A DNA stretch of 64,000 nucleotides. Origin: Xenophilus sp. L33 (GTDB lineage: Bacteria > Pseudomonadota > Gammaproteobacteria > Burkholderiales > Burkholderiaceae_C). The translations under genes were made by a program, and so were the position numbers. The notes below the pieces were generated by a model. It was not told the origin of the DNA. It was given only the letters and a program-made list of their open reading frames with translations, and did not search any database. The DNA lies in the NCBI RefSeq assembly GCF_009765735.1, contig NZ_LMUW01000119.1, forward strand, positions 22,545 through 86,544. Reading direction: 5' to 3'. Every line of letters begins with the position of its first letter. Position 1 is the stretch's first letter. This document shows positions 36,220 through 45,074 of the stretch, one piece after another.

Positions 36220-37596
36220 ATGTCCACAGCCACCGGCGCGTCCGCGCCCGTCACCGAACCCGTCGATGCCATGCTGCCGGCGTCGCAGCTGCTGGTCTTC
36301 GGCCTGCAGCACGTGCTGGTGATGGGCGCGGTGCCGATCACCTCGGTCTTCCTGGTCGCCAAGGCGCTGAACCTCGACACCGAGACGACGCTCAAGCTGA
36401 TCAGCTCGACCTTCCTGGTCTGCGGCCTCGGCAGCCTGCTGCAGGCCTTCGGTCCGCTGAAGTTCGGCGCCCGGCTGCCTTTCATGATGATTCCGGGCGG
36501 CGCGCCGATCGTGATGTTCCTCACCATCGCCCAGCAGGCCGACCTGCCGACCGCCGCGGGCGCGGTGATCATGACCTCCATCTGCTACTTCCTGCTGCTG
36601 CCGGTGTTCGCCCGTTGCCTCAAATACTTCCCGCGGATCGTGATCGGCACCTTGCTGCTCCTGGTGTCGATCAACCTGCTGAAGGTCTACGGCGGCATCA
36701 TCGTCGGGCGGCCCGGCACGCCGGGCTTCGCCGACCCGGCGGCGATCGGGCTGGCCTTCGCCACCATGGCCTTCACCATCGGCTTCGCGCGCTTTCTCAA
36801 GGGCATGTGGGGCCAGGTGTCGGTGCTGCTCGGCCTGGTCGCCGGCACCTTGCTGGCGGTGGCCTGCGGCCGTTCCGACTTCAGCGGCGTGGCCAGCGGC
36901 GCCTTCCTGAGCTGGCCGACCGTGATGCCCTTCGGCTGGCCGAAGTTCGATCCGGTGGCGGCGATCCCGCTCTTGATCTTCAGCGTCATCTCGATGGTCG
37001 AGGCCACCGGCCAGACGATCGCGGTGGCCGAGGCGGTCGACAAGAAGATCGACCCGCGGGTCGACGTGCCCAAGACGATCCGCGGCGACGCCCTGATGTC
37101 GCTGGTCGGCGGCTTCATGGGCACCTCGATGATCATCACCAGCGGCGAGAACATCGGCATCGTGCGCGCCACCGGCGTGCGCTCGCGCTTCGTCACCGCG
37201 GCGGCCGGGCTGATCCTGGTGTGCATCGCGTTGATCGCCCCCTTCGGCCGGCTGGCCAACGCGATCCCGGCCCCGGTGGTCGGGGGCACCGCCATGATCG
37301 TGTTCGCGATCATCGGCACCATGGGCATCGACATGCTGCGCCAGACCAACCTGCGCGAGCGCAGCGGCATGTTCATCCTGGCCGGCGCGCTGACCATGGG
37401 CCTGCTGCCGATCCTGGTGCCCGGCCTCTACAGCCGCTTCCCGGCCGACCTGCAGCTGGTGCTGGGCAACGGCCTGGCGATGGGGTCGCTGACCGCGGTG
37501 CTGCTGAACCTGCTGTTCCATCATTTCGGCGGAAGCTCTGCCGAAGCGGCGGAGGGCGAGGCAAGGCCGCTGCCGTCGTCCGCCGCCGGCCATTGA
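36220..37596 (+). CDS. NCS2 family purine/xanthine permease
   Basis: 458 residues with about 12 membrane helices. A strong GGAGG site at 36211 precedes the ATG. Family marks: QHVLVMGAVPITSVFLVAKAL, GARLPFMMIPGGAPIVMFLT (the substrate-contact region), FSVISMVEATGQTIAVAEAV and the ENIGIVRATGVRSRFV segment. Members import uracil, xanthine or uric acid with cations. The amidohydrolase gene starts 13 bases downstream, and its family acts on guanine-like or pterin-like rings, so a purine substrate is more likely than uracil. Confidence 0.92.
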   Translation: MSTATGASAPVTEPVDAMLPASQLLVFGLQHVLVMGAVPITSVFLVAKALNLDTETTLKLISSTFLVCGLGSLLQAFGPLKFGARLPFMMIPGGAPIVMFLTIAQQADLPTAAGAVIMTSICYFLLLPVFARCLKYFPRIVIGTLLLLVSINLLKVYGGIIVGRPGTPGFADPAAIGLAFATMAFTIGFARFLKGMWGQVSVLLGLVAGTLLAVACGRSDFSGVASGAFLSWPTVMPFGWPKFDPVAAIPLLIFSVISMVEATGQTIAVAEAVDKKIDPRVDVPKTIRGDALMSLVGGFMGTSMIITSGENIGIVRATGVRSRFVTAAAGLILVCIALIAPFGRLANAIPAPVVGGTAMIVFAIIGTMGIDMLRQTNLRERSGMFILAGALTMGLLPILVPGLYSRFPADLQLVLGNGLAMGSLTAVLLNLLFHHFGGSSAEAAEGEARPLPSSAAGH

Positions 37597-37609
37597 AAAG
37601 AAGCATCCG

Positions 37610-39049
37610 ATGACCTCGCCCCGCGACATCGACCCGGCCGACCTGCGCGCGAGCGAACTGCTGCTGCTGCCCGAGCACCTGATGCTGCGCGGCGGCTCGG
37701 TCGGCGGCCAGGCGGTGGTGGTGAAGGACGGCCGCTTCAGCGACGTCGGCCCGGCCGCCGAGGTGCTCGCGAGACATCCGCAGCTCGCGCCGGTGGCGCT
37801 GCCGGCGCGGCTCGTGATGCCGGGCTTCATCGACGCCCATCACCACCTGACGCAATCCTTCGGCAAGTCGCTGGCCGCCGGCGAGCCGTCGGAGATCTTC
37901 CAGCGCATCTGGGTGCCGCTCGAGGCCAGCCTGGACGACGAGCTGGTCTACAAGGCCAGCAAGGTGGCGGCGCTCGAATCGCTGCGCGGCGGCTTCACCA
38001 CCGTCGTCGATGCCGGCACCCGCGCCAAGGGCGACATCGAGGCGGTGATCGACGCGACCCGCGAGGCCGGCCTGCGTTGCGTGCTCGGGCTGATCTGCAA
38101 CGACGGCGGCAACCAGAGCGAGCCGGCGCTGCGCGCCGAGGTGATGGCCCGCGCCGAGCGCTTCATCGCGCGCTGGCAGGGCGACGCGCTGCTGCATGCG
38201 TCGCTCGCGATCTCGGTGCCCGAGGTGGCGTCCGACGAGGTGCTGGTCGCGGTCTCGCGGCTCTGCGCCGAGAGCGCGGTCCTGTTCCAGAGCCACGTCA
38301 ACGAGCACCTGGCCTCCGTCGAACGCTCGCTGGTGCGCCGCGGCAAGCGGCCGATCGAGCTGCTCGACGCGCTCGGCGCGCTCGGGCCGCAGCTGCTGAT
38401 CGCCCACGGCACGCTGGTCACGCCGCACGAGCTGCGCATCCTGCAGGACACCGACACCGCCGTCAGCTACAACCCGGTCGCCAGCCAGTGGAAGGGCAAC
38501 GCGGTGGCGCCGGCGCTGCAGATGGCCGAGCTCGGCATCCGCTTCGGCCTGGGCACCGACGCCACACGCAGCGACGGTTTCCGGCTGCTCGATGCCGCCG
38601 AATACGCGCAGCGGCTGGCCTTCGGCCTCTCGATCGGCGACTTCTCCAGCGGCGGCGGCTGGACCTGGCTCGACCACGCGACCCACCAGGGCGCGGACGC
38701 GGTCGGCCTGGGCGGCCTCACCGGCGAGATCGCGATCGGCCGGCGTGCCGACTTCCTGATCGTCGACGTCGACGTGCCGGAGCTGTGCCCGTCGATCGAC
38801 CTCGACTGGGACCTGCTGCGCCTGGGCAACCGCGACCAGATCGACGCGGTCTTCGTCGACGGCGCGCTCAGGCTGTGGCGCGGCTGGCCGCTCGACTGGG
38901 ACGGCCGGGCGCTGGTCGACGAGCTGCGCGAACTGGCCGGCCGCGCGATCGCGACGGCGCCGATCCAGCGCATCCACGCGCTGTCGCCGCAGGACCGCCG
39001 GCAGCGCCTCGCACGCCGTGAACGCGGCGACGGCCGGCCCGCGCGATGA
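37610..39049 (+). CDS. TRZ/ATZ-type amidohydrolase, 8-oxoguanine or purine deaminase-like
   Basis: 479 residues, metal-dependent hydrolase of the cytosine/guanine deaminase group. Metal and catalytic ligands are visible: GFIDAHHHLTQSF, QSHVNEHL, AHGTLVTPHEL, and Asp in GLGTDATRSDG. The HxH of the first motif is preceded by an extra His. Members deaminate or dechlorinate purines and triazines. The NCS2 permease in the same operon favours a purine-type substrate. The stop overlaps the start of the TauE-type gene by 4 bases (ATGA), so the three genes form one operon. Confidence 0.87.
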   Translation: MTSPRDIDPADLRASELLLLPEHLMLRGGSVGGQAVVVKDGRFSDVGPAAEVLARHPQLAPVALPARLVMPGFIDAHHHLTQSFGKSLAAGEPSEIFQRIWVPLEASLDDELVYKASKVAALESLRGGFTTVVDAGTRAKGDIEAVIDATREAGLRCVLGLICNDGGNQSEPALRAEVMARAERFIARWQGDALLHASLAISVPEVASDEVLVAVSRLCAESAVLFQSHVNEHLASVERSLVRRGKRPIELLDALGALGPQLLIAHGTLVTPHELRILQDTDTAVSYNPVASQWKGNAVAPALQMAELGIRFGLGTDATRSDGFRLLDAAEYAQRLAFGLSIGDFSSGGGWTWLDHATHQGADAVGLGGLTGEIAIGRRADFLIVDVDVPELCPSIDLDWDLLRLGNRDQIDAVFVDGALRLWRGWPLDWDGRALVDELRELAGRAIATAPIQRIHALSPQDRRQRLARRERGDGRPAR

Positions 39050-39753
39050 GCGTGGCCACCCTGGCCCTGGTCTCGGCGATGGTCGTGCTTGGGGCCTTCG
39101 TGCAGGGCAGCACCGGCGTCGGCTTCGCCTTGCTGGTGGCGCCGGTGCTCGGCATCCTGGCGCCGGCGCTGCTGCCGGTCGCGGTGCTGGTGCTGATGCT
39201 GCCGCTGAACCTCTACGTGGCCTGGCGCGAGCGCGCCGCGCTCGACATGCCGAGCGCCGGCTGGATCTCGGCCGGCCGCATCGCCGGCACCTTCGGCGGC
39301 CTGTGGGTGCTGGTCGCGCTGTCGGCGCAGCACCTGGCGATCCTGATCGGCGTCTCGACCATCGCGGCGGCGCTGGCCACGCTGGCGATGCCGGTGTTCC
39401 GCGCCAGCCGCAGCGCCTTCGTCGCGGCCGGCCTCATCACCGGCGTGACCGAGACGGCGACCGGCATCGGCGGGCCGCCGCTGGCGCTGGTCTACCAGCA
39501 CCATCCGGTGGCGGTCATGCGCTCGACGATCGCGCTGTGCTTCCTGATCGGCGAGCTGGTGTCGCTGGTCTTCCTCTGGCAGTCGGACCGCATCGCCTCG
39601 GCCCAGCTGGTCGGCGCGGCCCAGCTGCTGCCGGCACTCGCGGTCGGCGCGGTGGCCAGCCGGCTGGTGCACGAGCGGGTCAACCAGCGCGCGCTGCGCG
39701 TCTTCGTGATGGCCTTCTCGATCGTTTCCGGGCTGGTGCTGATCTTCAAGTGA
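39046..39753 (+). CDS. TauE/SafE family permease
   Basis: 235 residues, about seven to eight membrane helices. The family repeat pattern is visible in two copies: GAFVQGSTGVGFALLVAPVLGI and LITGVTETATGIGGPPLALVYQ. TauE/SafE proteins export sulfite, organosulfonates or other small acids. Coupled to the amidohydrolase by a 4-base overlap, it might export a product of purine degradation, which is inferred from the operon only. It converges with the GNAT gene, 6 bases apart. Confidence 0.85.
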   Translation: MSVATLALVSAMVVLGAFVQGSTGVGFALLVAPVLGILAPALLPVAVLVLMLPLNLYVAWRERAALDMPSAGWISAGRIAGTFGGLWVLVALSAQHLAILIGVSTIAAALATLAMPVFRASRSAFVAAGLITGVTETATGIGGPPLALVYQHHPVAVMRSTIALCFLIGELVSLVFLWQSDRIASAQLVGAAQLLPALAVGAVASRLVHERVNQRALRVFVMAFSIVSGLVLIFK

Positions 39754-39759
39754 GCGCGT

Positions 39760-40443
39760 TCAGCGCTTGCGCATGAGCGTCAGGCGCAGCCCGGTACGCA
39801 CCTCGAAGCCGAGCTTTTCGTAGAGCGCCAGCGCGCCGAGGTTGTCGCTGAAGACGTGCAGGAAGGGCGTCTCGCCGCGCGCCCGGATCTGCGCGCAGAC
39901 CGCCAGCACCAGGTCGCGGCCGAGCCCGCGGCCGCGAAAGTCGGGGTCGGTGCAGACGGCGCTCACCTCGGTGTGGCCATCGAGCCGCATGCGTTCGCCG
40001 GCCATCGCGGCCAGCCGGCCGTCGATGCGCACGCCGAGGAAGCGGCCCAGCTCCCGGGTGCGCGTGTTGAAAGGCCCGGGCTTGGTCTTGTCGACCAGCG
40101 CCAGCATCTCGTCGACGTCGCCGGCGCCGAGTTCGCGCAGCCTCGCGGCGTCGAAGTCCTTCGGCTCGGCGGCGGCCACCATCTGCGTCATGTCGCGACG
40201 GATCACGACCTCGAACGCGTCGGTCGGCGTCACGTCCTGCCGTGTGAAGAGCGCGATCTGGTCGTCGGGCTCGACCAGTTCGGCGAGCGCGTCGAAGTTC
40301 TCCGGCGCGGGGCGCGACAGGGCGCCGAAGCGCGCGTATTCGCTCGGGAAGCGCAGTGCCAGCGGGCCGCCCAGGGCCAGCGAGGCCTGCCGGCTGGTCA
40401 GCGCGCTCCAGACCACGTTGTCGAGGGGATCGATGGCCGTCAT
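39760..40443 (-). CDS. GNAT family N-acetyltransferase
   Basis: 227 residues; the GNAT core is in the C-terminal half: EVSAVCTDPDFRGRGLGRDLVLAVCAQIRARGETPFLHVFSDNLGALALYEKLGFEVRTGLRLTL, which contains the acetyl-CoA motif R-G-R-G-L-G and the N-x-x-A-x-x-L-Y-x-x-L-G-F end. An N-terminal domain of about 115 residues (FDALAELVEPDDQIALF) resembles FR47-type acetyltransferases. The substrate is unknown. The tautomerase gene ends 5 bases upstream, so both are likely one transcript. Confidence 0.88.
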   Translation of the reverse strand: MTAIDPLDNVVWSALTSRQASLALGGPLALRFPSEYARFGALSRPAPENFDALAELVEPDDQIALFTRQDVTPTDAFEVVIRRDMTQMVAAAEPKDFDAARLRELGAGDVDEMLALVDKTKPGPFNTRTRELGRFLGVRIDGRLAAMAGERMRLDGHTEVSAVCTDPDFRGRGLGRDLVLAVCAQIRARGETPFLHVFSDNLGALALYEKLGFEVRTGLRLTLMRKR

Positions 40444-40448
40444 CGTGC

Positions 40449-40832
40449 TCAGCTCGCGTACTGCGCCTCGCCGTTGCCGAAGGACCAGTTCTCCTTGCGC
40501 ACCTCGACCAGGCTGATGAAGACGTCCTCGCGCCGCATGCCCAGGCGCTGCTGCAACCCGTCGGCCACCGCCTTGTAGAAGGCGCGCTTCAGTTCGACGC
40601 CGCGGCCTTCGTTCAAGGTCACCTGGATCACGACGCAGTCCGGCGTGCGCCGGATGCCGAGGTAGTCCGGATCGATGACCAGGTCGCCGGGCGCATGCTC
40701 GGTGATCACCTGGAAGCGGTCGTCCGGCGGCACGTTCAGGGTGGCGCGCATGGCGTCGTAGACCACCTCGCCGAGGGCGCGGCGATGCTCGGGCGTCTTG
40801 CCCTGCGCGAGGTCGATGCGAACGAGAGGCAT
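40449..40832 (-). CDS. Tautomerase-superfamily protein
   Basis: 127 residues, with Pro right after the start Met (MPLVRIDLAQGKTPEHRR), the catalytic base of tautomerases once Met is removed. The length and the FQVITEHAPGDLVIDPDYLGIRRT segment match the longer cis-CaaD/4-oxalocrotonate-like subgroup. It would catalyse keto-enol change or hydration of a small unsaturated acid. It lies between the MATE gene and the GNAT gene on the same strand. Confidence 0.85.
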   Translation of the reverse strand: MPLVRIDLAQGKTPEHRRALGEVVYDAMRATLNVPPDDRFQVITEHAPGDLVIDPDYLGIRRTPDCVVIQVTLNEGRGVELKRAFYKAVADGLQQRLGMRREDVFISLVEVRKENWSFGNGEAQYAS

Positions 40833-40848
40833 GGGAATCTCCTTGTCT

Positions 40849-42276
40849 TCATGAGGATCGGCGATCGCGGAACCAGGCGCCGGAGGCGATCGCGGTGGTG
40901 GTGATGGTGCCGTACAGCACCATCGCCAGGGCCGACGCGGCGAAGAAGCCGGTCAGCGAACCGGTGAAGCGCAGCACCGCCCAGCCGAGGCCGGCGGCGA
41001 CCGCGAGCCGGACGGCACCGGACACCAGCGGCCAGCCGAGCCGTCCGGCGCCCTGCGAGGCGAAGTAGAGCGTGAAGCCCAGGCCGAAGAAGCCGAAGAA
41101 GGGACCGATCACCCGCAGGTGCGTGCTGCCGACCTCGAGCATCCGGCCGGTCGCGCCGAAGAGGCGCATCCAGGCCTGCGGGTCGAGCGCGGCGCCGATG
41201 CCGATCGCCTCGGTCAGCCCGAAGGCCAGCGCGCCGCCGGCCAGCGCGATGCGCAGCGCGCGCTGCGATTGGCCGGCGCCGATGTTCGAGCCGACCAGCG
41301 CCACCAGCGGCGCGCCGATGCCGAAGGCCACCGGCAGCACCAGGTATTCGAGCCGCGCCGCGGTGCCGTAGCCGGCCAGCGCCTCGGTGCCGGCATAGGC
41401 GCCGACCAGCGCGGTGGTGGAAGCGATCAGGCCGTTGGTGAGCAGCGGGTTGAGCGCGGCCAGGCCGCCGACCTTCAGGATGTCGCGGGCCAGCGGCCAG
41501 GCCAGCGTGCCGCGCTGCAGCCGCGCCGGGTTGCGGCCGCTCAGCACGTACCAGCCCAGCACCGCCGTGCCGACGCCGTAGTAGCTCAGCATCGCCCAGC
41601 CGGCACCGGCGATGCCCAGCCGCGGGAAGGGACCGAGGCCGAACACCAGGCAGCCCGACAACGGGATCAGCATCAGCGCGCCGCCGCAGATCACCAGGCC
41701 CGGCACCATCATGTTGCCGGTGCCGCGCACCACGCTGGCCAGCGCGTTCATCACCCACATCAGCACCAGGCCGCCAAAGACCACGTTGGAATAGGTGAGC
41801 GCCGCTTGCAGCGCGCCGGCCTCGCCACCCATCGCCCGATAGAGCCGGCTGCCGAATCCCAGCAGCAGCGCCGAGAACAGGAGGCCGAGCCCGGCGTTCA
41901 GCAGCACCGCATGCAGCACCAGCCGGTCGGCCTCGGGCTGGCGGCGGGCGCCGAGCGCGCGGGCGATCGCCGAGGAGATGCCGCCGCCCATGGCGCCTTG
42001 CGACATGTTCTGCATCAGCATCAGGAGCGGCATGACAAGCGCGGCGCCGGCCAGCGCGTCGGTGCCCAGGCGCGACAGGTAGAAGGTCTCGATCAGCCCG
42101 GTGCTCGACTGCGCCAGGGTCATCAGCAGGTTCGGCCAGGCCAGCCGCAGCAGGGTCGGCAGCACCGGGCCCTCGAGCATGGCGGCCATGCGGGCATTGC
42201 GCGCGGGAACGCCGGGAACAGGCGGCTGGAGCGGCTCGGCGGCGGCGATGCTCAGTTCCGGAAGGGCGCTCGACAT
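40849..42276 (-). CDS. MATE family multidrug/cation efflux transporter
   Basis: 475 residues with 12 predicted helices. The two-fold MatE repeat is present, starting with VLPTLLRLAWPNLLMTLAQSSTGLIETFYLSRLGTDALAGAALVMPLLMLMQNMSQGAMGGG-type text (first half) and a second half from about residue 245 (DILKVGGLAALNPLLTNG). It exports organic cations or drugs in exchange for Na+ or H+. It is divergent from the deoxyribosyltransferase-like gene, with an 89-base gap. Confidence 0.9.
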   Translation of the reverse strand: MSSALPELSIAAAEPLQPPVPGVPARNARMAAMLEGPVLPTLLRLAWPNLLMTLAQSSTGLIETFYLSRLGTDALAGAALVMPLLMLMQNMSQGAMGGGISSAIARALGARRQPEADRLVLHAVLLNAGLGLLFSALLLGFGSRLYRAMGGEAGALQAALTYSNVVFGGLVLMWVMNALASVVRGTGNMMVPGLVICGGALMLIPLSGCLVFGLGPFPRLGIAGAGWAMLSYYGVGTAVLGWYVLSGRNPARLQRGTLAWPLARDILKVGGLAALNPLLTNGLIASTTALVGAYAGTEALAGYGTAARLEYLVLPVAFGIGAPLVALVGSNIGAGQSQRALRIALAGGALAFGLTEAIGIGAALDPQAWMRLFGATGRMLEVGSTHLRVIGPFFGFFGLGFTLYFASQGAGRLGWPLVSGAVRLAVAAGLGWAVLRFTGSLTGFFAASALAMVLYGTITTTAIASGAWFRDRRSS

Positions 42277-42365
42277 GGGGTGGCGATGATATGTCGGGCC
42301 TGCGAATGCCGCTGGCCGCCGGGAGTTCTAGAATCGCGCCCCCGTCGAACGCCGCAGGAGGCCCC

Positions 42366-42947
42366 GTGAAAGAAGAAGCCCGCCGCCCGCGCATCTACCT
42401 GGCCGGCCCCGATGTCTTCTTCGCCGACAGCGCACGCATCTTCGCGGCGCTGGCCGCGCAGTGCGAGCGGCTCGGCCTGCAAGCGCTGGCGCCCACCGAC
42501 GGCGGGCCGCCAGAAGGTGGCGTCGAAGGTGGCGTCGAGGGCGGCGTCGACACCGACGAGGCGCTCGCGCAACGCATCTACGAAGGCAATGTCGCGCTCA
42601 TCCGCAGCGCCGACGGCGTGATCGCCAACCTGTGCTGCTTCCGCGGCCAGGAGCCCGACTCCGGCACCGTGTTCGAGGTCGGCTTCGCGATCGCGGCCGG
42701 CAAGCCGGTGGTGGCCTACGGCGTGCCCGAAGGCAGCTATGCCGAGCGGGTCGCAGCGGCCATTCCCTGTCGGCGCGGCGCCGACGGCCTGCTGCGCGAG
42801 GCCTCGAACGACACCCAGGTCGAAGGCCTGGCGCAGCGCCTGAACCTGATGCTGTCGCGCTCGACGCCGATCGCACCGAATGCCGAGGCCGCGCTCGAGA
42901 TGCTGGCCGCGCGCCTCGGCACGAGCCGGCCATCCGAAGCGCTGTAG
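42366..42947 (+). CDS. Nucleoside 2-deoxyribosyltransferase-like protein with a tandem Gly-Gly-Val-Glu insert
   Basis: 193 residues from a GTG with an AGGAGG site. The start RIYLAGPDVFFADSARIF is the substrate-binding motif of the family, and the active-site region is QEPDSGTVFEVGFAIAAGKPVVAY. It would exchange the base of deoxyribonucleosides or cleave the bond. Residues 52-61 are GGVEGGVEGGVD, produced by a 12-base tandem repeat (42518-42553). This stretch is in a surface loop where length may vary between strains. Confidence 0.82.
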   Translation: MKEEARRPRIYLAGPDVFFADSARIFAALAAQCERLGLQALAPTDGGPPEGGVEGGVEGGVDTDEALAQRIYEGNVALIRSADGVIANLCCFRGQEPDSGTVFEVGFAIAAGKPVVAYGVPEGSYAERVAAAIPCRRGADGLLREASNDTQVEGLAQRLNLMLSRSTPIAPNAEAALEMLAARLGTSRPSEAL

Positions 42948-43035
42948 GCGGCCGCGCGCAACCGGCCGGCTTCACGGACTAGCCGCGCCCGGGCGCGCGC
43001 ACGCCACCATCGGCGACTTTGGTCCGGAGGAACCC

Positions 43036-43827
43036 ATGCGACTTCACGCCGAGTGCAAGATGACCGTCAGCGCCGCCGAGGACTGCCCGCTGGTCGCGAT
43101 GATGCGGCCCTGCAGCGGCGAGGCCCAGTGGCTGGTGAGCGAGGTGTACGAGATGCGCCCGTGGGTGCCGAGCACCGAATACGTCGACGCCTACGGCAAT
43201 CTCTGCCAGCGCTTCACCGTGCCGCAGGGCGAGATGCGCATCGAGGTCGGCATGGTGATCGAGACCGACGAGCACATCGCGGTCGAGCCCGACGCGCCGC
43301 TCACGCCGATCGCGGAGCTGCCGACCGACACGCTGGTCTACCTGCTGCAAAGCCGCTACTGCCCCTCCGACAAGATGGAAGCGCGGGCCCGCGAGATCGT
43401 CGCCGATGCGGCGCCGGGCTACGCGCAGGTCGAGGCGATCCGCCGCTGGATCCACGAGAACCTCGAATACCGCTACGGCGTCAGCGACGGCAGCACCGAC
43501 GCGCTGGAAACGCTCGACCACGGCGCCGGCGTCTGCCGCGACTTCGCCCACATCGGCTGCGCGATGTGCCGGGCCTTGCGGATCCCGGCGCGGATGGTGG
43601 TCGGCTACCTGCACGAACTCGATCCGATGGACATGCATGCCTGGTTCGAGGCCTTCGTCGGCGGCCGCTGGTACACCTTCGACGCCACCCAGGACCGTCC
43701 GCGCGGCGGCCGCATCGTGGTGGCCTACGGCCGGGATGCGGCCGACGTCGCCTTCCTGTCGAACTACGGCCCGCTGGAGATGGGCGAGATGAAGGTCGAG
43801 GTGCACCGGCTCGACCTGGCGCCCTGA
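43036..43827 (+). CDS. Transglutaminase-like cysteine protease fold protein
   Basis: 263 residues from the ATG at 43036 behind GGAGG. The catalytic triad of the superfamily is clear: Cys in GAGVCRDFAHIGCAMCRAL, His in DPMDMHAWFEAF, and Asp in YTFDATQDRP. The N-terminal half is a beta sandwich (SEVYEMRPWVPSTEYVDAYGN). Bacterial members of this type act as peptidases or are of unknown use; cytoplasmic, as no signal peptide exists. A strong hairpin at 43835-43856 follows the stop codon. Confidence 0.88.
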   Translation: MRLHAECKMTVSAAEDCPLVAMMRPCSGEAQWLVSEVYEMRPWVPSTEYVDAYGNLCQRFTVPQGEMRIEVGMVIETDEHIAVEPDAPLTPIAELPTDTLVYLLQSRYCPSDKMEARAREIVADAAPGYAQVEAIRRWIHENLEYRYGVSDGSTDALETLDHGAGVCRDFAHIGCAMCRALRIPARMVVGYLHELDPMDMHAWFEAFVGGRWYTFDATQDRPRGGRIVVAYGRDAADVAFLSNYGPLEMGEMKVEVHRLDLAP

Positions 43828-43834
43828 AATGCAT

Positions 43835-43856
43835 CGGGCCCCGTTGCCGGGGCCCG
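43835..43856. terminator. Strong hairpin after the transglutaminase-like gene
   Basis: CGGGCCCCG and CGGGGCCCG form a perfect 9-bp stem with a TTGC loop, 8 bases after the stop codon. No T-run follows, so it may act with Rho or only stabilise the transcript ends. It also lies just after the 24-residue peptide gene on the other strand. Confidence 0.55.
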
Positions 43857-43862
43857 AATCTG

Positions 43863-43937
43863 TCAATGCACGAACAGGGCGATCAGGATGATGATCGGGA
43901 TCGGCACGCCGAGGAACAGCAGCAGAAGTGAACGCAT
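43863..43937 (-). CDS. 24-residue hydrophobic membrane peptide
   Basis: ATG at 43937, stop at 43863, preceded by an ideal AAGGAGT ribosome site. The peptide is one membrane helix: MRSLLLLFLGVPIP then a run of Ile and Leu ending FVH. The MRSLLLLxLGVPIPIIILI pattern resembles tiny membrane proteins that recur in proteobacterial genomes. It is 34 bases downstream of the next gene on the same strand, a larger membrane protein, so both are likely translated from one message. Confidence 0.7.
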   Translation of the reverse strand: MRSLLLLFLGVPIPIIILIALFVH

Positions 43938-43971
43938 GATTGGACTCCTTGTGTTGAATGAGGCTTGAGGT

Positions 43972-44934
43972 TCAGACCATGTCGCGGCGACGGCCGCCGA
44001 GCGTGGCCGCGAAGCTGGCGACGAAGGCGCCGATCAGCAGCGAGACGAACATCCACAAGGTCGCATAGGCGGAGGTCTTGCGGGCCTTGTCGGCGGCTTC
44101 CTGCGCGCTGGTCTCGGCCTGCTTGAGTTGCGCCTGCGCCTTGGCGAAGGTGTCGCTCACGCGCTTTTCCGCATCGGCCTGGCTGAGGCCGGTGCGCTGC
44201 GCGACCAGCTGGCCGACGTAGTGCGTGTCGTCCGGCGACAGGGTGCCGGTGCGCAGGCTGGTGGCGAAGATGCGGCCGACCTCGCCGACCGGTGCGGCCG
44301 GCTGCTGTGCATTGGCGTCGGCGGCCGGCGCGCTCGGATCCTTGCGGAACAGCGCATCGACGAAGTAGCCCTGGCCGTTGGCCATGGTGTTGCCATTGCT
44401 GGTGGCCGAGCCCGCGGCACCGGCTGCAGCGCCCGCAGTGGCGACCGTCGCCGCGCTGGCGGCACCCCCGGCCAGCGAGGCACCGGCCTGCGCACCGCCG
44501 CTGACGATCGCGCCGACGCTGCCGCCGAGGAAGGCCGCGGTCGCCAGCGATGCCACCGCCCAGGCCAGGAAGCCGTGCGCGGTGTCGCGGAAGTAGACCT
44601 CGTCGGTGTGCACCGCGGCCCACTTGGTGCGCAGCCGGCCGGCCAGGTAGCCGCCCATGCCGGACGCCGCGAGCTGCGTGAAGGTGAGCCACACGATGGT
44701 CGCGACGCCGATGGCGGCAGCGCTCGCGCCCTTGTCGCTCCAGGGCGAGACCGACGACAGGCCGAGGCCCACGCCGAGCATCAGCAGCAGCAGGGTGAGC
44801 GCGGCGGCGCCGGCCGCGCCCGCGAAGATGGCGCCCCAGGAGACGCCGCTGGTGGCGGCCGCGACGCCGGCACCCTGTCGCAGTTCGTGGTCTCGCAGAA
44901 AGTCGCGGTTCGCCGACAGGTCTGTCATTTCCAT
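43972..44934 (-). CDS. Large membrane-anchored protein of unknown function, Ala/Gly-rich
   Basis: 320 residues from the ATG at 44934. Hydrophobic helices lie near residues 33-55, 68-92, 118-142 and at the C-terminus (SAYATLWMFVSLLIGAFVASFAATLGG). The conserved-looking first part, VSWGAIFAGAAGAAALTLLLLMLGVGLGLSSVSPW, and LAASGMGGYLAGRLRT resemble proteins of unknown function in many Burkholderiales. A polar, Gln-rich coiled coil covers about residues 245-290. It is followed by the 24-residue peptide gene on the same strand. Confidence 0.75.
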   Translation of the reverse strand: MEMTDLSANRDFLRDHELRQGAGVAAATSGVSWGAIFAGAAGAAALTLLLLMLGVGLGLSSVSPWSDKGASAAAIGVATIVWLTFTQLAASGMGGYLAGRLRTKWAAVHTDEVYFRDTAHGFLAWAVASLATAAFLGGSVGAIVSGGAQAGASLAGGAASAATVATAGAAAGAAGSATSNGNTMANGQGYFVDALFRKDPSAPAADANAQQPAAPVGEVGRIFATSLRTGTLSPDDTHYVGQLVAQRTGLSQADAEKRVSDTFAKAQAQLKQAETSAQEAADKARKTSAYATLWMFVSLLIGAFVASFAATLGGRRRDMV

Positions 44935-45074
44935 GCTCGCTCCTTGGTGGTGAATGGCGGCGAGCATGAAATGGCCGAAGGCTCAAGCGGGTCCGTGCAC
45001 CTCCCGTGTGCACGTAAGGAAATCTGCCGCACGGTATCGGGGCTTTGGCCCCGGTAAGCGAGGGCTACCGGGGA

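Noticed and set aside
43835..43856. Hairpin as a classical Rho-independent terminator
   Set aside because: The stem is perfect but no T-run follows in either direction; kept only as a lower-confidence terminator.
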